From positions 1 through 56,254 of IMG/VR virus record IMGVR_UViG_3300042945_000413: a DNA stretch of 56,254 bases; one strand, given 5' to 3'. The DNA is from a virus. This document shows positions 24,021 through 35,351 of this stretch, one piece after another. The notes under the pieces are model-generated. The model searched no databases. It worked only from the letters and a program-made list of their open reading frames with translations, and was not told the DNA's origin. Position 1 is the stretch's first letter. Each line of letters begins with the position of its first letter. A program made the translations under genes and the position numbers.

Positions 24021-25676
24021 CTATAAAGTTCTGCAGGCAATTGACGTCTCCAATCCTTCAGAAAACGAATGTTTTACTTCTGTAACAATAAAATTTTCGT
24101 CTCCAGAAAGTCCTTGATATGTATTTTTAATAGAAACTATGTCTCCAACTGAAACTAGAGGGTTTCCAAAAATTGTCATATTTATAATTTTTCCTTTATT
24201 TACAACATTTGATTTAATCCAGTTAGCAAGAGATTTTACATCTGACTCATTCTGTAGCCAACTAGAAATAAACACGGCTGGCTCTTTATTTACATAATCG
24301 TTTAATTCATCTGTAGAATACTCTAGCTCCCCTGAATTTCCTAAGCTATTTCCTAAAAGAAAAAACGAGGCTTCTGCTCCATTTGATAATGGTATTGTTT
24401 GTGAGGTGTTATTCATAACAAATATCTTTGAGCCAAAATTAGAAATTTTACTTCCAAGTATTTTTGCAAAAGGATTTATACCAGTGCTCCACATTGTTGG
24501 ATAAGCTGGCCTTTTATTAAATGATACATCTCTTGTAACAATTTCTCTTACTACTGTTCCAAATTCATCTACCGCTACCGCTTTTTTATTATTTGCAGCT
24601 ATTTCATCAGCCTTATAATCAGCTATATAAATTAAATCACCATATGATGTATTTATTAAATCGTTATTGAATTGACCTTGATAAATATTTATTTCTGAAA
24701 TTCTGTCGTTATATTGTTTTAGTGTCAGCGTGTTGGCGTACCCATAATCAAAGGCTACTTCTCCTCTAGTGCAAACTAATGACATTTTTTTAGTAGGAGG
24801 TAAAATTGTGGATTTTGCTTCTACCTTATTATTTATTTTATATGTTGTATCAGTTACTGTAATACCGTATCCATTTATAAATGCTGTAATGGTAACAGAT
24901 TGGTTTTCTATTTTAACTTTAACATCAACATTATATGTTCTTCCGCCAAATATTCCTTCTATGGTAGACTCAGTTCTTGTTCCCACTTCTTTTAATGGTA
25001 TTTTGTTACTTCCTATCCACTTTTCAATTCTTACAGATTTTTTATCTAAAATTGCAGCAGACGATGAAGTTGATTCCATAATTATATAATAACCACTTGT
25101 TGCTGATTCATTTAAAAAGAATCCTAGTCCTCCAGCATGTAATGTATTTTCTAAAGTATCTTTCATTATTAGACTTGTTCCAAAAGAAAAATACCCAGCA
25201 TTATATGAATTTCCGTTAGTTGTTGAAACTGCTGACGTGGTTGGAATTGTTAATGAATCAAAATTTCTATAAAAAACAGCAGACTGTTTATTTTTATATT
25301 GGGCTGCAGTTACTGCTAATTGTAAATAAGATTTGCTAACTTTAAAATCTTGCCTTGTTGAAGAAACTGTTTGCCCCCCATAACTAGATGTAGTACTAAA
25401 TTTCTTTGTCCAACGACCCCGTGGATCAAATACACCGTTTAAGGATGGAATAACAACAGCCTCATATGAAGTTCCAGCTATTAAATTGCTTACAGTAATT
25501 GGTTGTGAAGATACATTAAAATTTTGTACCTCTTCTTGACCTTGACCTGTTATTTTATTTATAATAACATTATAATTTGTAGGATTAGATAATCCTGGGT
25601 ATGTTGCTGCATTGATAGTGGCTCCAGTTTGAGAAGCCTCTACAACTAAATCAATAATTGCTGTATAGGTGCTCAT
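24021..25676 (-). CDS. Minor tail protein, tail-tip or hub
   Basis: 551 residues from the ATG at 25676, which overlaps the stop before it (ATGA); an in-frame ATG 21 bases upstream is less likely. It has a beta-rich N-terminal domain, a middle LamG-like stretch (AGYFSFGTSLIMKDTL and GLGFFLNE) and a C-terminal VGDIVSIKNTYQGLSGDENF as in tail-hub proteins that clamp around the channel. Confidence 0.6.
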   Translation of the reverse strand: MSTYTAIIDLVVEASQTGATINAATYPGLSNPTNYNVIINKITGQGQEEVQNFNVSSQPITVSNLIAGTSYEAVVIPSLNGVFDPRGRWTKKFSTTSSYGGQTVSSTRQDFKVSKSYLQLAVTAAQYKNKQSAVFYRNFDSLTIPTTSAVSTTNGNSYNAGYFSFGTSLIMKDTLENTLHAGGLGFFLNESATSGYYIIMESTSSSAAILDKKSVRIEKWIGSNKIPLKEVGTRTESTIEGIFGGRTYNVDVKVKIENQSVTITAFINGYGITVTDTTYKINNKVEAKSTILPPTKKMSLVCTRGEVAFDYGYANTLTLKQYNDRISEINIYQGQFNNDLINTSYGDLIYIADYKADEIAANNKKAVAVDEFGTVVREIVTRDVSFNKRPAYPTMWSTGINPFAKILGSKISNFGSKIFVMNNTSQTIPLSNGAEASFFLLGNSLGNSGELEYSTDELNDYVNKEPAVFISSWLQNESDVKSLANWIKSNVVNKGKIINMTIFGNPLVSVGDIVSIKNTYQGLSGDENFIVTEVKHSFSEGLETSIACRTL

Positions 25677-27727
25677 CCTACTAAAACTCCTGTCCATGAA
25701 TAACTTGAAGATGGTGCGCCACTATAATTATGTGCAGCAGCAGTAGTTCCTAAAGCGCCTCTTGTTTTAATTCTATATCTACCATTTGGTTTTATTTTTA
25801 TTTGAATAGTTGTGCCTGTCGGTGGTTTTGATAAAGCAGTATATTTACTTAAATCAGATGCCGATTCTATCCATATGTTTACAGGGTTTTCTCCATTATT
25901 TAAAACAGTGCCGTTAATTGCATCTGTAACCGTGGTGTTTGTTGTTTCTGATGGTATGTACTGATACCCCATTGCATCGTATTCAATAATTTCTGAGTCT
26001 ACTAAAAAATATCCTTCAAAATTAAATCCAGATATTAATTTATTATATACACTAGGTCCAGATAAATCAATTGCAATATTGCTATTACCAGAAGCATTTA
26101 GTGACTCTGTAAGTCCTCCAGCAATTATAAATGACTCTGAGGATTGCCATAGAGGGTCTGATGATTGTAAATACTCACTAGTCGTTGGAGTACTCCATCT
26201 TATTTTAACTTGATTAGCAGATGGCATTTCTTTTTTAGAAAAATCAATAATGTTTGGTAAGGCACTTCCTTCTTTTTCTTGATAAAAATTCCAATCTTTT
26301 GTTGTTCGTGAATACATATAGTTTCTACTATAAAATTGCAAAACATCATTTTCATCTACAATAGCATTCATTTGAATATCTCTACATAACTCTTGTAAAT
26401 ACTCCCATACAGTTTTTGATCCGTCTGTCCAAAAATAATTAATTAATGGAATAGAGGAGTCTGTTCCAGATGATAAATTAAATTTGTAATTAGTGTATCC
26501 GACTGAATCCAATAGCCTTCTAATAATAGCAGTAACTGGATACGATTCACAAAGTATGTCTGGGCATATCACTTCCATTAAATATTTTGCTGAATCTAAG
26601 GCTGTTAATGATACTTCGCCTTGGCTAGAGATGTTAAATTCATTTATATAAAAATCTCCTTGATTAATTTGATCATACTTTTCTAAACCGTCTACTACCG
26701 ATCCATTTTCATGATATATTTTAAAAAATGGTATAAGTTTTGCATTTTTTACCATATATGTTAAAGACGGATTTAAAGAAGATGTTCTGCTATATGAAAC
26801 ATATTCAAGTGTACTTGTATTATATCTATTTAATTCTAAATTAATACTATTTGCTGTTACTTTTCCTACTGGCAATAAGTCTTCTGAGCTAGAAGATGAC
26901 TCTTTGCTTATTTCAAATGATACCACGTCTGTTGAGATATCTTTTATCCATCTAGCAGATACTTCGGTTACTCCAATTATTCTATCAGTACCAGCACTTG
27001 GTGTTGTAACTATTATTGATTTAATTGTTACTGGTGTTGCAAATAAATTTGATTCCACTGTTGACCATGATGTTCCATTATAGTACAACTCAACTAATCC
27101 ATTTGTTGGTGTTGTTAATGCATTAGCAATAGTTTCTTCTGTATTGTTTGATTTAACTATTTTAATTGTGTATGTAGATGGAATACTGTGTGTGCTTTCA
27201 AATTTTAAAACTATTTTATTTGTTAGTGCATATTGAGTAAGATTAGTTAAATAATTAATAGTAATATTTACACCAGTATTTTGTGGAGTTACCCAATATT
27301 TATAGTATGTGCTTTCTCCTGGGTAATATATTCTTGGTTGAGACTCTGGGTAAGATACCGACCTATAATTAGAAAAAGTATTTTTTTGTATTTCTGTTGG
27401 TCCGCCACTTGAAACTGGTTTTTCTAAAATAAAATATTTAATTCCAGAGTTTACTGGTCTAAATGGTTTAATAATAGAATCTACTGGAAATAGTTTTTTA
27501 TATGGATTTGGTCTAGTAGATGGCCATCCAGGTTCTGTAATTGTTGTAGGGCCACTTGTTACACGTCTTAGTATTTGACTAGTGTACACAGAATCTGCAA
27601 TATTATTAGTTGCAGAAACTCCATCTAACATTGTGTTCATATTATATTCAATATAGCATCCAGAACCAATTTTAATATTTGTGCTATTGTATAATAAAGT
27701 TTTTAAATTTGCTGATCCCGCTATCAT
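25673..27727 (-). CDS. Tail hub or tail-associated protein
   Basis: 684 residues. It begins MIAGSANLKTLLYNSTNIKI and has a middle part (VTAIIRRLLDSVGYTNYKFN, then VWEYLQELCRDIQMNAIVDE) as in hub proteins with a gp27-like fold. It sits directly after the distal tail gene, where the central hub is usual in siphovirus order. Confidence 0.65.
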   Translation of the reverse strand: MIAGSANLKTLLYNSTNIKIGSGCYIEYNMNTMLDGVSATNNIADSVYTSQILRRVTSGPTTITEPGWPSTRPNPYKKLFPVDSIIKPFRPVNSGIKYFILEKPVSSGGPTEIQKNTFSNYRSVSYPESQPRIYYPGESTYYKYWVTPQNTGVNITINYLTNLTQYALTNKIVLKFESTHSIPSTYTIKIVKSNNTEETIANALTTPTNGLVELYYNGTSWSTVESNLFATPVTIKSIIVTTPSAGTDRIIGVTEVSARWIKDISTDVVSFEISKESSSSSEDLLPVGKVTANSINLELNRYNTSTLEYVSYSRTSSLNPSLTYMVKNAKLIPFFKIYHENGSVVDGLEKYDQINQGDFYINEFNISSQGEVSLTALDSAKYLMEVICPDILCESYPVTAIIRRLLDSVGYTNYKFNLSSGTDSSIPLINYFWTDGSKTVWEYLQELCRDIQMNAIVDENDVLQFYSRNYMYSRTTKDWNFYQEKEGSALPNIIDFSKKEMPSANQVKIRWSTPTTSEYLQSSDPLWQSSESFIIAGGLTESLNASGNSNIAIDLSGPSVYNKLISGFNFEGYFLVDSEIIEYDAMGYQYIPSETTNTTVTDAINGTVLNNGENPVNIWIESASDLSKYTALSKPPTGTTIQIKIKPNGRYRIKTRGALGTTAAAHNYSGAPSSSYSWTGVLVG

Positions 27728-28201
27728 TTAGACCTCTACCAGGGTTAGTGACACACTCCAAAATGGTTGGAGTCCTCTTTTTAATACAGAAAAATTACAG
27801 TCTCCAAATACAACTGTATATTCTTCGTAACCAGAAGATTCTTGATTTGAACCATTTTTTGCTAAATTAACTCTTATATTAAAAGAAGATTGTCCTTCTG
27901 CACTATTATAAAATGATCTTAAATCTTCTGCTCCCCAAGCTCCATCTACAGTTAAAGTTCTATATGATGGTAGCATATCCCATGATAAAGAAAATGTTTT
28001 CTTATCTGCAATAAAGAATTTTCTTAATAGACCATTGGCCATTCTTGTACTTTTTTCAATTCTTTCGGTACTAATATCAAATGCAGATCTATTATGCTCT
28101 GTTACCTTGTTGTATTTAAGGGTTCCGCTTCCACCATTTAAAGATAAGTCATATGCCTGTATCTGTAGTATGGATCCTCTTGGCATTGATACTATACTCA
28201 T
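27728..28201 (-). CDS. Distal tail protein (Dit-like)
   Basis: 157 residues; small beta protein directly after the tape measure. WDMLPSYRTLTVDGAWGAED and GDCNFSVLKRGLQPFWSVSL fit distal tail proteins that join the tube to the tip. ATGA overlap with the tape measure gene. Confidence 0.6.
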   Translation of the reverse strand: MSIVSMPRGSILQIQAYDLSLNGGSGTLKYNKVTEHNRSAFDISTERIEKSTRMANGLLRKFFIADKKTFSLSWDMLPSYRTLTVDGAWGAEDLRSFYNSAEGQSSFNIRVNLAKNGSNQESSGYEEYTVVFGDCNFSVLKRGLQPFWSVSLTLVEV

Positions 28202-31200
28202 GCTATTACCCTACTTGGTCCAGTTTTTGTATTTTCGAGTGCAAGTAGCGTTTTAAATTCTTTAAATAATTTTTTGCCATCCATCTCATGAACATTTTCA
28301 AACTTCATTGTTATGTCTCCAACATTATATACGGTTCCCATTGTAGCATTATTAGCGTTTGGATTAAATGGATTCATGTTTGATGGAATAACCGCCTCGT
28401 TTTTATGAAGCAGTGCAAGCATATTTGCTGGTACACTATTTATGCCGTGTTCAAATTTAGGTATCTGGACAGCCCCGCCATTAGCAAAACCAAGTCCTAA
28501 TTTAATTTTGTTAAAGAGTTTACCAAAATCAATGCTTGAAGATAATTGGCCTCCAGATAAAGATCCTCCTGAAAAATCAGACTTACCCGTTCCAGTTATC
28601 ATTGCTGTATGCTTTTTAGGATTATATTCTGGATAAATTGTTTTATATTTATCTGGTAGGAATAGCTCTGCTCTTCTATTCTTAGCCATATTTTCAGAAT
28701 TTGTATTTGGAGCAATAGGCTTATATTCGCCATATCCAACTGGAACAAAGCTTGTGCCAGGAACTAGTTTTGATAAATATTCTGCAATAGCCTTTGCTCT
28801 ATTTTGTGAAAGAATGTCATTATCTTTTTCTTTTCCTACTGAGTCTGTATGACCTTGAATAATTATTGATTTTAATTGATTATTAATCAGATCTTTAGAA
28901 ATTACTTCAAGCTCTAATTTTTGTTCTTTATTTAATTCAAAAGAGTTTGTATCAAAATTAGCTGTGATTGGTGGAATTTTAATTTGAATAACTTTTTTAT
29001 TGGCTTCTTTCCATGCGGCTTTCCAATCCATTAACTGTCCGCCTTTTCCAGAAAATCCTGTTTTGGATACTGCGCTAGCCGAACCTCCCTCTGCAAACTT
29101 TTGTGCATTTACTGCATCAAAGAATGGGATTCCATATTTATTTACAGAAGATGATTTTACAACGTACTCTCCATTTGAAAGCATGGCTGGGATAGAATCG
29201 GATGTTGCGGTTCCTGGTCCTTTTACTCCTCCAGGTGAACCTTTTTCGTAATTTTTAACGTATCCGCCCATTGCAAAGTTAGATTTTTTAGATGCATCTA
29301 AAATTAATGTTTTTCCAATTGTATTACTATTGGTATCCCAGTCATAAACCATTCTGCTTGATGTTTCAATTCCATAAGCTCTATCATTCCATTTAAATAA
29401 TCTATATGTTCTATTTCCAACTGTTGCACGTCCAGTGCTACTATCAGAAAATGCTTTTAATGCTGCAGATTTAATACTGCTAGCTGAATCTGTATAATTT
29501 TTAATTGTACCTACTGCGTAGGTTCCGCCAGCTGCAGTTGTTGCACCAGCATTTTGAGTCTGATTTTGTGTTGGTGTATAAGTTTTACCTGGTTCATTTT
29601 TTAATACTGCAAGTATTTGTTGCAATACCACAAGCTGTTTGCCAGCTATAACATCTGACCCTTTCTTTAAAGAATTTAATAAAGCATTTCCTTGTACAGA
29701 ATCTGTGTTTATTTTTCCAACAATAGTTTGACCGTCGTCACGAGTTATATTTTGAACAGATTCTGTTACTCCTAAATCTTTTAAGTATTTATTTCCTCCT
29801 GGTGTTCTTTCTAATTTTTTAATTAAATCATTTAATTGAGTAAGTGCTTCTTCTTCTGTTATGTTTTCTAAAGCCCTGTCTTTGTAGACACCTTGAATTT
29901 GTTGATAAATTCCTGTAAGTGGGGATTCTTTTGGCTTTGCTGTTGAAGCTGCGTTGCTTACTGCTGTAGATTTTTTATTTAAAACATCTATTTGTGCCTG
30001 TAAAGCATCAATCTTAGATTGTACTGCCTTGTCTATTGCATCTTCTGCTACCTTTAATTGTTGTGCTCCAACAAGTCTTTGAATACTAATTTGTGCTTGT
30101 GCGGCACCAACCATATCACCTTTAGCAAGAGCTGTTTGATAATTTAATTGCTCTTGCTGTATTTGAAGCTTAATATCTTCAGACTGTTGCTGATCTCTTA
30201 AAGCTTTCTTTCTTTCATCGCCTTCTTTTTTAATTTGTTCAATTTGTTTATTCTTTAAGCTAATTTGAGTTTCAAGATTTTGAATTGCTGTTTTGCTTGC
30301 AGTTGCTTGTTTTTTATTAAAGGCGTCAATGTCTTTGGCCATTTTTCCAGTTAAGGAATTTTCTTGAGCTTTTTTGCTTGTAACATCTAATAATTTATTG
30401 TAGTTATTGGTTACTTCTTCTACTGCAAAAGCAAGTTTTTTTAATTGTCCTTTATCTAATCCGCTTAAATCTTTTTGAACTCCGCCAAGAACAATTCTCC
30501 ATTTTGACAAAGCCGTTTCAACATCATCTGATGTGCTTAATATTTCAGCTAATCCTGGGGAAGTTTTTGATATTTCAACTATTAGATCTTGAGTTAATTT
30601 TACATTACCTTGTCCAGATTTTTCTATTGCATTATATTGTTCTTTTAACGCTAAAGATTTATCTGTGGCATTTTCTATGTAGTCTCCCATTGATGAAAAT
30701 ATTTGAAGTAGTCCAGCAGCCCTATCTTTGCTGTCTGTAAATTTAGACATAGCAACAAGCATAGATTCAATTGCAGTTTTTGCACTTGTAATGCCAGCTA
30801 GCCCTTTATCTCCTAGTACTATTTGAATAAAACCAGACTTTCCAGATTCTGCAAGTAATGCAGCTATCTTTGCATTAGCTTGTGCTGCTGACTCTCCAGC
30901 AGCAACAAATTGAGCTTTTAATCCTTGTGCAACTGTGATTAATTTATCCGATGGTGTCTCTTTAAACAATTTAACTAATTCTGGATACGTAGACTTTACT
31001 TTTTCTCTTAAGTCAGCAAATTGTTTTATAGTTAATGTTAAACCAGATAGTCCAGCAGTATTCATTTGTGCATGCAATAACGCTGCGGTTGCTCTGGTAT
31101 CTTCTATTGTTTTTGTAACTTGCTTTAATTGTGAGTCAAAATCTTTAATTGGTTTTACACCACCAGAAAATGCTAGTCTATTTAACTTAGCAGATTCTTC

Positions 31201-34200
31201 TTGATTCTTTTTAAATTTAATTAAAGCTGCTGTTACTCCTACTATTGCGGCACCAGCTGCTACATATGGATTTGCTAATAAAGGTCCAAGCCTTCCAAGT
31301 ATTCCAGCAGTTGATGTTCCTTGTGCAGATACCTGGCCAAGCTTTTGCATAATAGATTGCAGTATGGTTGGGACAAGTATCATTCCAGCTAAAGACCCTA
31401 AGTTTCCGCCAGCTTTTTGACCTAATGCTGCACCAGCAGTACTGCCACCTATATAAGCAGCTGTTGTTCCAAGATTACCCATAACAGACGGTATTCCATA
31501 ATTATTTTTTCCACGCTTTACTCGTCCACCAACAACTCCACCACGATTATATCCTCTAACTTTTCCGCCCATGTTCATAGCTGATAATAGATCGGAGTCT
31601 TCTTTGTTATATCTATTTTGTTGTGTTGATCTTATGCCTCTAATAAATGAACCGCCATGACTTCTTTTACTGCTATCATTTATGCCACCAATTTCAGCAG
31701 CATTTACGTATCTTCCCCAATCAGATTCTGTCATGGGGCCCTTATGTTTTGAAACAAAACCGTTTAGTCTAGTCCCTGCGTATTCAGATATTCTTTTTGC
31801 TTCAATTGGCATTACTCCCATTGATTTTAATTTTATAAGTAAACTTTGCATGCTTTCAGGGCCAACAGGTTCCCAGTTGTCTCTCCAGCCAGTTCCATTT
31901 GTATTTGTTTCTGGTAAATTACTTTTTATAGCTTCATTAAATCTTTTTGAAGTTTTAACCCATGTACTAGATAAAGCTTTTAGAGTTACGTACTTTGCTC
32001 CAGATGGTACTGGTACGCCTATTGATTTTAAAACATCTACTGGAATATTATCGTCTGGACCGTAGCCCATTTTTTTAAGTCTTTTTATAAAAGAAGGACT
32101 ATAGGCGTGAGTTAAAGTTTGTCCAGGAAGTGTGGGGGTTATTCCATAATTTTTATTACTTTCATTTTTATAAACACTACCTCTAGTTAATCTGTAATCA
32201 TTAAATCTCATTAAAGATCCAGGTTCTGAAAATGATTGAGTAGTAGAGCCAGTTCTATCCATAACCCCTCTACTTGCTCTATAGTACTCTTTACCTGGAG
32301 ATCTAAATCCTGAGAAAATTTTGGAGGCTGCTGCGTATTTTGCAACAAGAGAGGGAATTCCATAATTATTTTTTGAAGCTACAACCCTGCCGCCAACTGC
32401 AAATTGATTGTTATAGGCTAATAGCATTTCAGATTCTGATGGTGTCGGATTATTAATTATAATTTCTCCAGGAGTTACCATTGCTGGTACTACTTTTCCA
32501 CCTTGATTGTAACCCATTAAATTATCTGATGCTTTTCTATTTAATACAATATCTCCCTCTACCAAATTCATAAATTGAGTATCTGTTGTGTCTGATCTTG
32601 GCCCAGGAACAACCATTCCGCCTGTTGCAAATTTCTTTGGCATTGTTGTTTCTGTTGAATATCCTGCCCCGTATGTCCTTACCCCAAGAGATCTTGCAAT
32701 TTTATCTATGATTTTTGATGCTGGCCTATTTGGTCTAAAAATTTCTTTAATGTTTGCTTTACCTGTAGGTCCAACTATTGGCTGATTAATTAAAGGAACT
32801 TGTGTTAAATTAGCGGTTCTTCCAAGATCTGCAGCAACTTGAGCAGTTGTTTGCGCCATCATTGCTTCTAGCTGTGAATTTATTGCAATAATTTTTGCAC
32901 GAGCAGTATCTAACGTAATTTTTCCTGCTTGTAGTTGTTGAACAATTAATGCAGATTGTGATGCTGCATTGGTTGTTATTTTTGTCATTGCTGGAAGAAG
33001 CTGTCCGAATGTAGTATTTATTTCTGTGCTAAATGTTCCTGTTCTAGCAATTTCTTTCTTTAAATCTGCAACTTCTCTTTTTGTCATCATAGACAATGTA
33101 CCCATTAGAGAATGCCACTTTGCTGCTTCTCCAGCAACTATTCCCGTAGAAGCCCCTCTTGAAGATGTTAATCCTTCAATTTTTGGCAGATCCCCTGCCA
33201 TAAATATTTGAGGAACAGTTCCTATTTTTTGATTTACATCAATTGATCCTGGGGTAACAGAGTGAATTGTTTGAGCATCTCTTTGTCCTTTACTCATTAA
33301 TGCTCTTGGATTATGGTGTGAAGCAGCTCTTGTGCCTACCTCTCCCACAAGCGGGTGATTAGGATTTACTACTCTTTGTCCAGCAATAATATTTGTTCCA
33401 CCCATAGTAGATACTCCTGGGTTTGTTTGAATTATTGCATTTGATGCATCTGCTGCTAATTTATTATATGAAGCAGACAGTCTAGATATTGCTTGATTTA
33501 ATATATCTGCTGCTTTAGCATCACTATAAAATGTTTGTTCTGCAAGTGACCCTGCTTTATTTGCTGCAAGTATTTCTGGTGTTAAGAGTCTCCAGCCTTC
33601 TCCACCTTTAAACATAGCTCTAAAATGAGATGCACCTTTAATTACATAACCAAAGAAGTTTGCAAGAACACCAGTAAGCATAATAAGTGGTCCAGCTACC
33701 GCAGTAAGTCCTCCAAAGAAAGCTAGAATTGTTTTTATTGGTCCAGGTAATTTATCTATAAATTTTAATATTCCACTAACAATATTTATTAGATGTGTAT
33801 TTATTGTTAAAAACTGTTCGCCAACTACAGCTAGATCTGCCTTTAATCCTTCAAGAGCTCTCCTGTACTTACCAGAAGCGGATTCTGTAACCATACTTAA
33901 TTCTCGACCAGCAATGTTTGCTAAATCTTGAGAACTTGCTTTCATTAAATCCATTACTTGTAAGGTTTGGCTTCCTTGCTTTCCAAGGTTTTCAAATAAA
34001 GCATTCATACGAGCAAATTGGAATTTACCAAATAATTGTTCTAATGCCTGTTGTTTTTGTAATGGATCTAAGTTGTCTAATGCTGATTGTAATGCCAATA
34101 ATGTATTTGTTGTGTTTCCAGCATTTTTTTGAACAATGTCAGTTAATGATATTCCAAATCCAGCAAACATTTCTTTTGCTACTTTAGTTGGATTAATTAA

Positions 34201-35340
34201 AGATGCAAGTCCTGACTTTAAAGCGTTAGCGCCTTCTGATGCATTGATTCCGCCTTCTCTCATTGCAGTTAAATACAATGCTAAATCTTCTACGCTACCT
34301 CCAAGACCTTTAATAATTGGACCAGCTTTAGGAATTGCTTCTACTAAGTCATTAAGAGTTGTTGATGTCTGGTTTTCAACTGCGTTTAAAAAGTTAATTG
34401 ATTCTGCTAGTTCATCAGTATTTTGTTTGAATGCAGATTGAATTGCTAATGTTGCCTTCATTGCATCTTGTCTATCTACTTCACCAAGAACTGCTAGACG
34501 AGTTGTTTCTTTAATTGAGCCTAATAATTCGTTACCTTGCTTTCCAGTTGCAGCAATGTCAGCACCTAATGCAATTGTTTCTTTAAATGAAGAACCGTAT
34601 GCTTTAGATAATTCAGATGCGGTTTCAGTAACTTGTTTTCTTATTTTGCCTAAATCACTTGCTGATGTAGCAGCTAAACCACCATAAACCTTTGTTAAAC
34701 GAGTTAACTCTTGATCGGCTTCTCGAAATGCTTTTGCAGATGCAGCTCCAAATGCTGCTAATGGAACAGTTAATCCTACGGTTAATTGACGACCAGCCCA
34801 CTGGGTATTCTTACCCCAATTAATTAATGAGTTTGCTCCTTCTTGAACTACACGATTCATAATTTGTAGTTCTTGTCTTGCTAAAGCTGTTTTGCTTTTT
34901 ACCTTATCAAGGCCAGTTGGAATGTGAACATTGTACTGCATCAAACCTTCGGCATTTTTGCCAAGAGGTTGAAGAATTGCATTTTGTAGCTGAACTTGTT
35001 GTTGAGCTAATTGTCTAATTAATCCGCCATTAGTTTTTAAATGTCCTTGATATACTTGAAAAAATTGTTTTAATTTGATTTGGCCTTTGTCTAATTGAGA
35101 TCCAAATTTATCTACATCAGATGTTAAATTTACAAAGTGTGTGGAAAATTGTCCAGTGCTTCTAAGTGTGTCTGCAAAAGAACGATTCATTACAGCAACT
35201 TGTGCTGCTAAATTCTTATTTGTTGCGTTTAATTTTGTTTGAAGATTAGTTAAGGCTGAAGATACCTTACCGAGATCTGCGATAAGATTTGAAAAGTCGG
35301 ACGTGGCGACTATTCGGGTGACTATCTGTTCTTCAGCCAT
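28198..35340 (-). CDS. Tape measure protein with OmpA-like domain
   Basis: 2380 residues. Residues about 205-385 match the TP901-type tape measure core (ELTRLTKVYGG to LASLINPT). Hydrophobic segments lie near 540-575, 1290-1325 and 1360-1378, and a long coiled coil near 1685-1795. Gly-rich segments with YGIPS or YGIPF recur near 990, 1283 and 2065. Residues about 2115-2230 form an OmpA/MotB-like domain (IIIQGHTDSVG, NRAKAIAEYLS, VGYGEYKPIAPN, NRRAELF), which in cell proteins binds peptidoglycan. At about 0.15 nm per residue the tail would be near 350 nm. The protein sets tail length and may pierce the cell envelope. Confidence 0.9.
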   Translation of the reverse strand: MAEEQIVTRIVATSDFSNLIADLGKVSSALTNLQTKLNATNKNLAAQVAVMNRSFADTLRSTGQFSTHFVNLTSDVDKFGSQLDKGQIKLKQFFQVYQGHLKTNGGLIRQLAQQQVQLQNAILQPLGKNAEGLMQYNVHIPTGLDKVKSKTALARQELQIMNRVVQEGANSLINWGKNTQWAGRQLTVGLTVPLAAFGAASAKAFREADQELTRLTKVYGGLAATSASDLGKIRKQVTETASELSKAYGSSFKETIALGADIAATGKQGNELLGSIKETTRLAVLGEVDRQDAMKATLAIQSAFKQNTDELAESINFLNAVENQTSTTLNDLVEAIPKAGPIIKGLGGSVEDLALYLTAMREGGINASEGANALKSGLASLINPTKVAKEMFAGFGISLTDIVQKNAGNTTNTLLALQSALDNLDPLQKQQALEQLFGKFQFARMNALFENLGKQGSQTLQVMDLMKASSQDLANIAGRELSMVTESASGKYRRALEGLKADLAVVGEQFLTINTHLINIVSGILKFIDKLPGPIKTILAFFGGLTAVAGPLIMLTGVLANFFGYVIKGASHFRAMFKGGEGWRLLTPEILAANKAGSLAEQTFYSDAKAADILNQAISRLSASYNKLAADASNAIIQTNPGVSTMGGTNIIAGQRVVNPNHPLVGEVGTRAASHHNPRALMSKGQRDAQTIHSVTPGSIDVNQKIGTVPQIFMAGDLPKIEGLTSSRGASTGIVAGEAAKWHSLMGTLSMMTKREVADLKKEIARTGTFSTEINTTFGQLLPAMTKITTNAASQSALIVQQLQAGKITLDTARAKIIAINSQLEAMMAQTTAQVAADLGRTANLTQVPLINQPIVGPTGKANIKEIFRPNRPASKIIDKIARSLGVRTYGAGYSTETTMPKKFATGGMVVPGPRSDTTDTQFMNLVEGDIVLNRKASDNLMGYNQGGKVVPAMVTPGEIIINNPTPSESEMLLAYNNQFAVGGRVVASKNNYGIPSLVAKYAAASKIFSGFRSPGKEYYRASRGVMDRTGSTTQSFSEPGSLMRFNDYRLTRGSVYKNESNKNYGITPTLPGQTLTHAYSPSFIKRLKKMGYGPDDNIPVDVLKSIGVPVPSGAKYVTLKALSSTWVKTSKRFNEAIKSNLPETNTNGTGWRDNWEPVGPESMQSLLIKLKSMGVMPIEAKRISEYAGTRLNGFVSKHKGPMTESDWGRYVNAAEIGGINDSSKRSHGGSFIRGIRSTQQNRYNKEDSDLLSAMNMGGKVRGYNRGGVVGGRVKRGKNNYGIPSVMGNLGTTAAYIGGSTAGAALGQKAGGNLGSLAGMILVPTILQSIMQKLGQVSAQGTSTAGILGRLGPLLANPYVAAGAAIVGVTAALIKFKKNQEESAKLNRLAFSGGVKPIKDFDSQLKQVTKTIEDTRATAALLHAQMNTAGLSGLTLTIKQFADLREKVKSTYPELVKLFKETPSDKLITVAQGLKAQFVAAGESAAQANAKIAALLAESGKSGFIQIVLGDKGLAGITSAKTAIESMLVAMSKFTDSKDRAAGLLQIFSSMGDYIENATDKSLALKEQYNAIEKSGQGNVKLTQDLIVEISKTSPGLAEILSTSDDVETALSKWRIVLGGVQKDLSGLDKGQLKKLAFAVEEVTNNYNKLLDVTSKKAQENSLTGKMAKDIDAFNKKQATASKTAIQNLETQISLKNKQIEQIKKEGDERKKALRDQQQSEDIKLQIQQEQLNYQTALAKGDMVGAAQAQISIQRLVGAQQLKVAEDAIDKAVQSKIDALQAQIDVLNKKSTAVSNAASTAKPKESPLTGIYQQIQGVYKDRALENITEEEALTQLNDLIKKLERTPGGNKYLKDLGVTESVQNITRDDGQTIVGKINTDSVQGNALLNSLKKGSDVIAGKQLVVLQQILAVLKNEPGKTYTPTQNQTQNAGATTAAGGTYAVGTIKNYTDSASSIKSAALKAFSDSSTGRATVGNRTYRLFKWNDRAYGIETSSRMVYDWDTNSNTIGKTLILDASKKSNFAMGGYVKNYEKGSPGGVKGPGTATSDSIPAMLSNGEYVVKSSSVNKYGIPFFDAVNAQKFAEGGSASAVSKTGFSGKGGQLMDWKAAWKEANKKVIQIKIPPITANFDTNSFELNKEQKLELEVISKDLINNQLKSIIIQGHTDSVGKEKDNDILSQNRAKAIAEYLSKLVPGTSFVPVGYGEYKPIAPNTNSENMAKNRRAELFLPDKYKTIYPEYNPKKHTAMITGTGKSDFSGGSLSGGQLSSSIDFGKLFNKIKLGLGFANGGAVQIPKFEHGINSVPANMLALLHKNEAVIPSNMNPFNPNANNATMGTVYNVGDITMKFENVHEMDGKKLFKEFKTLLALENTKTGPSRVIA

Positions 35341-35351
35341 TTACTATAATT

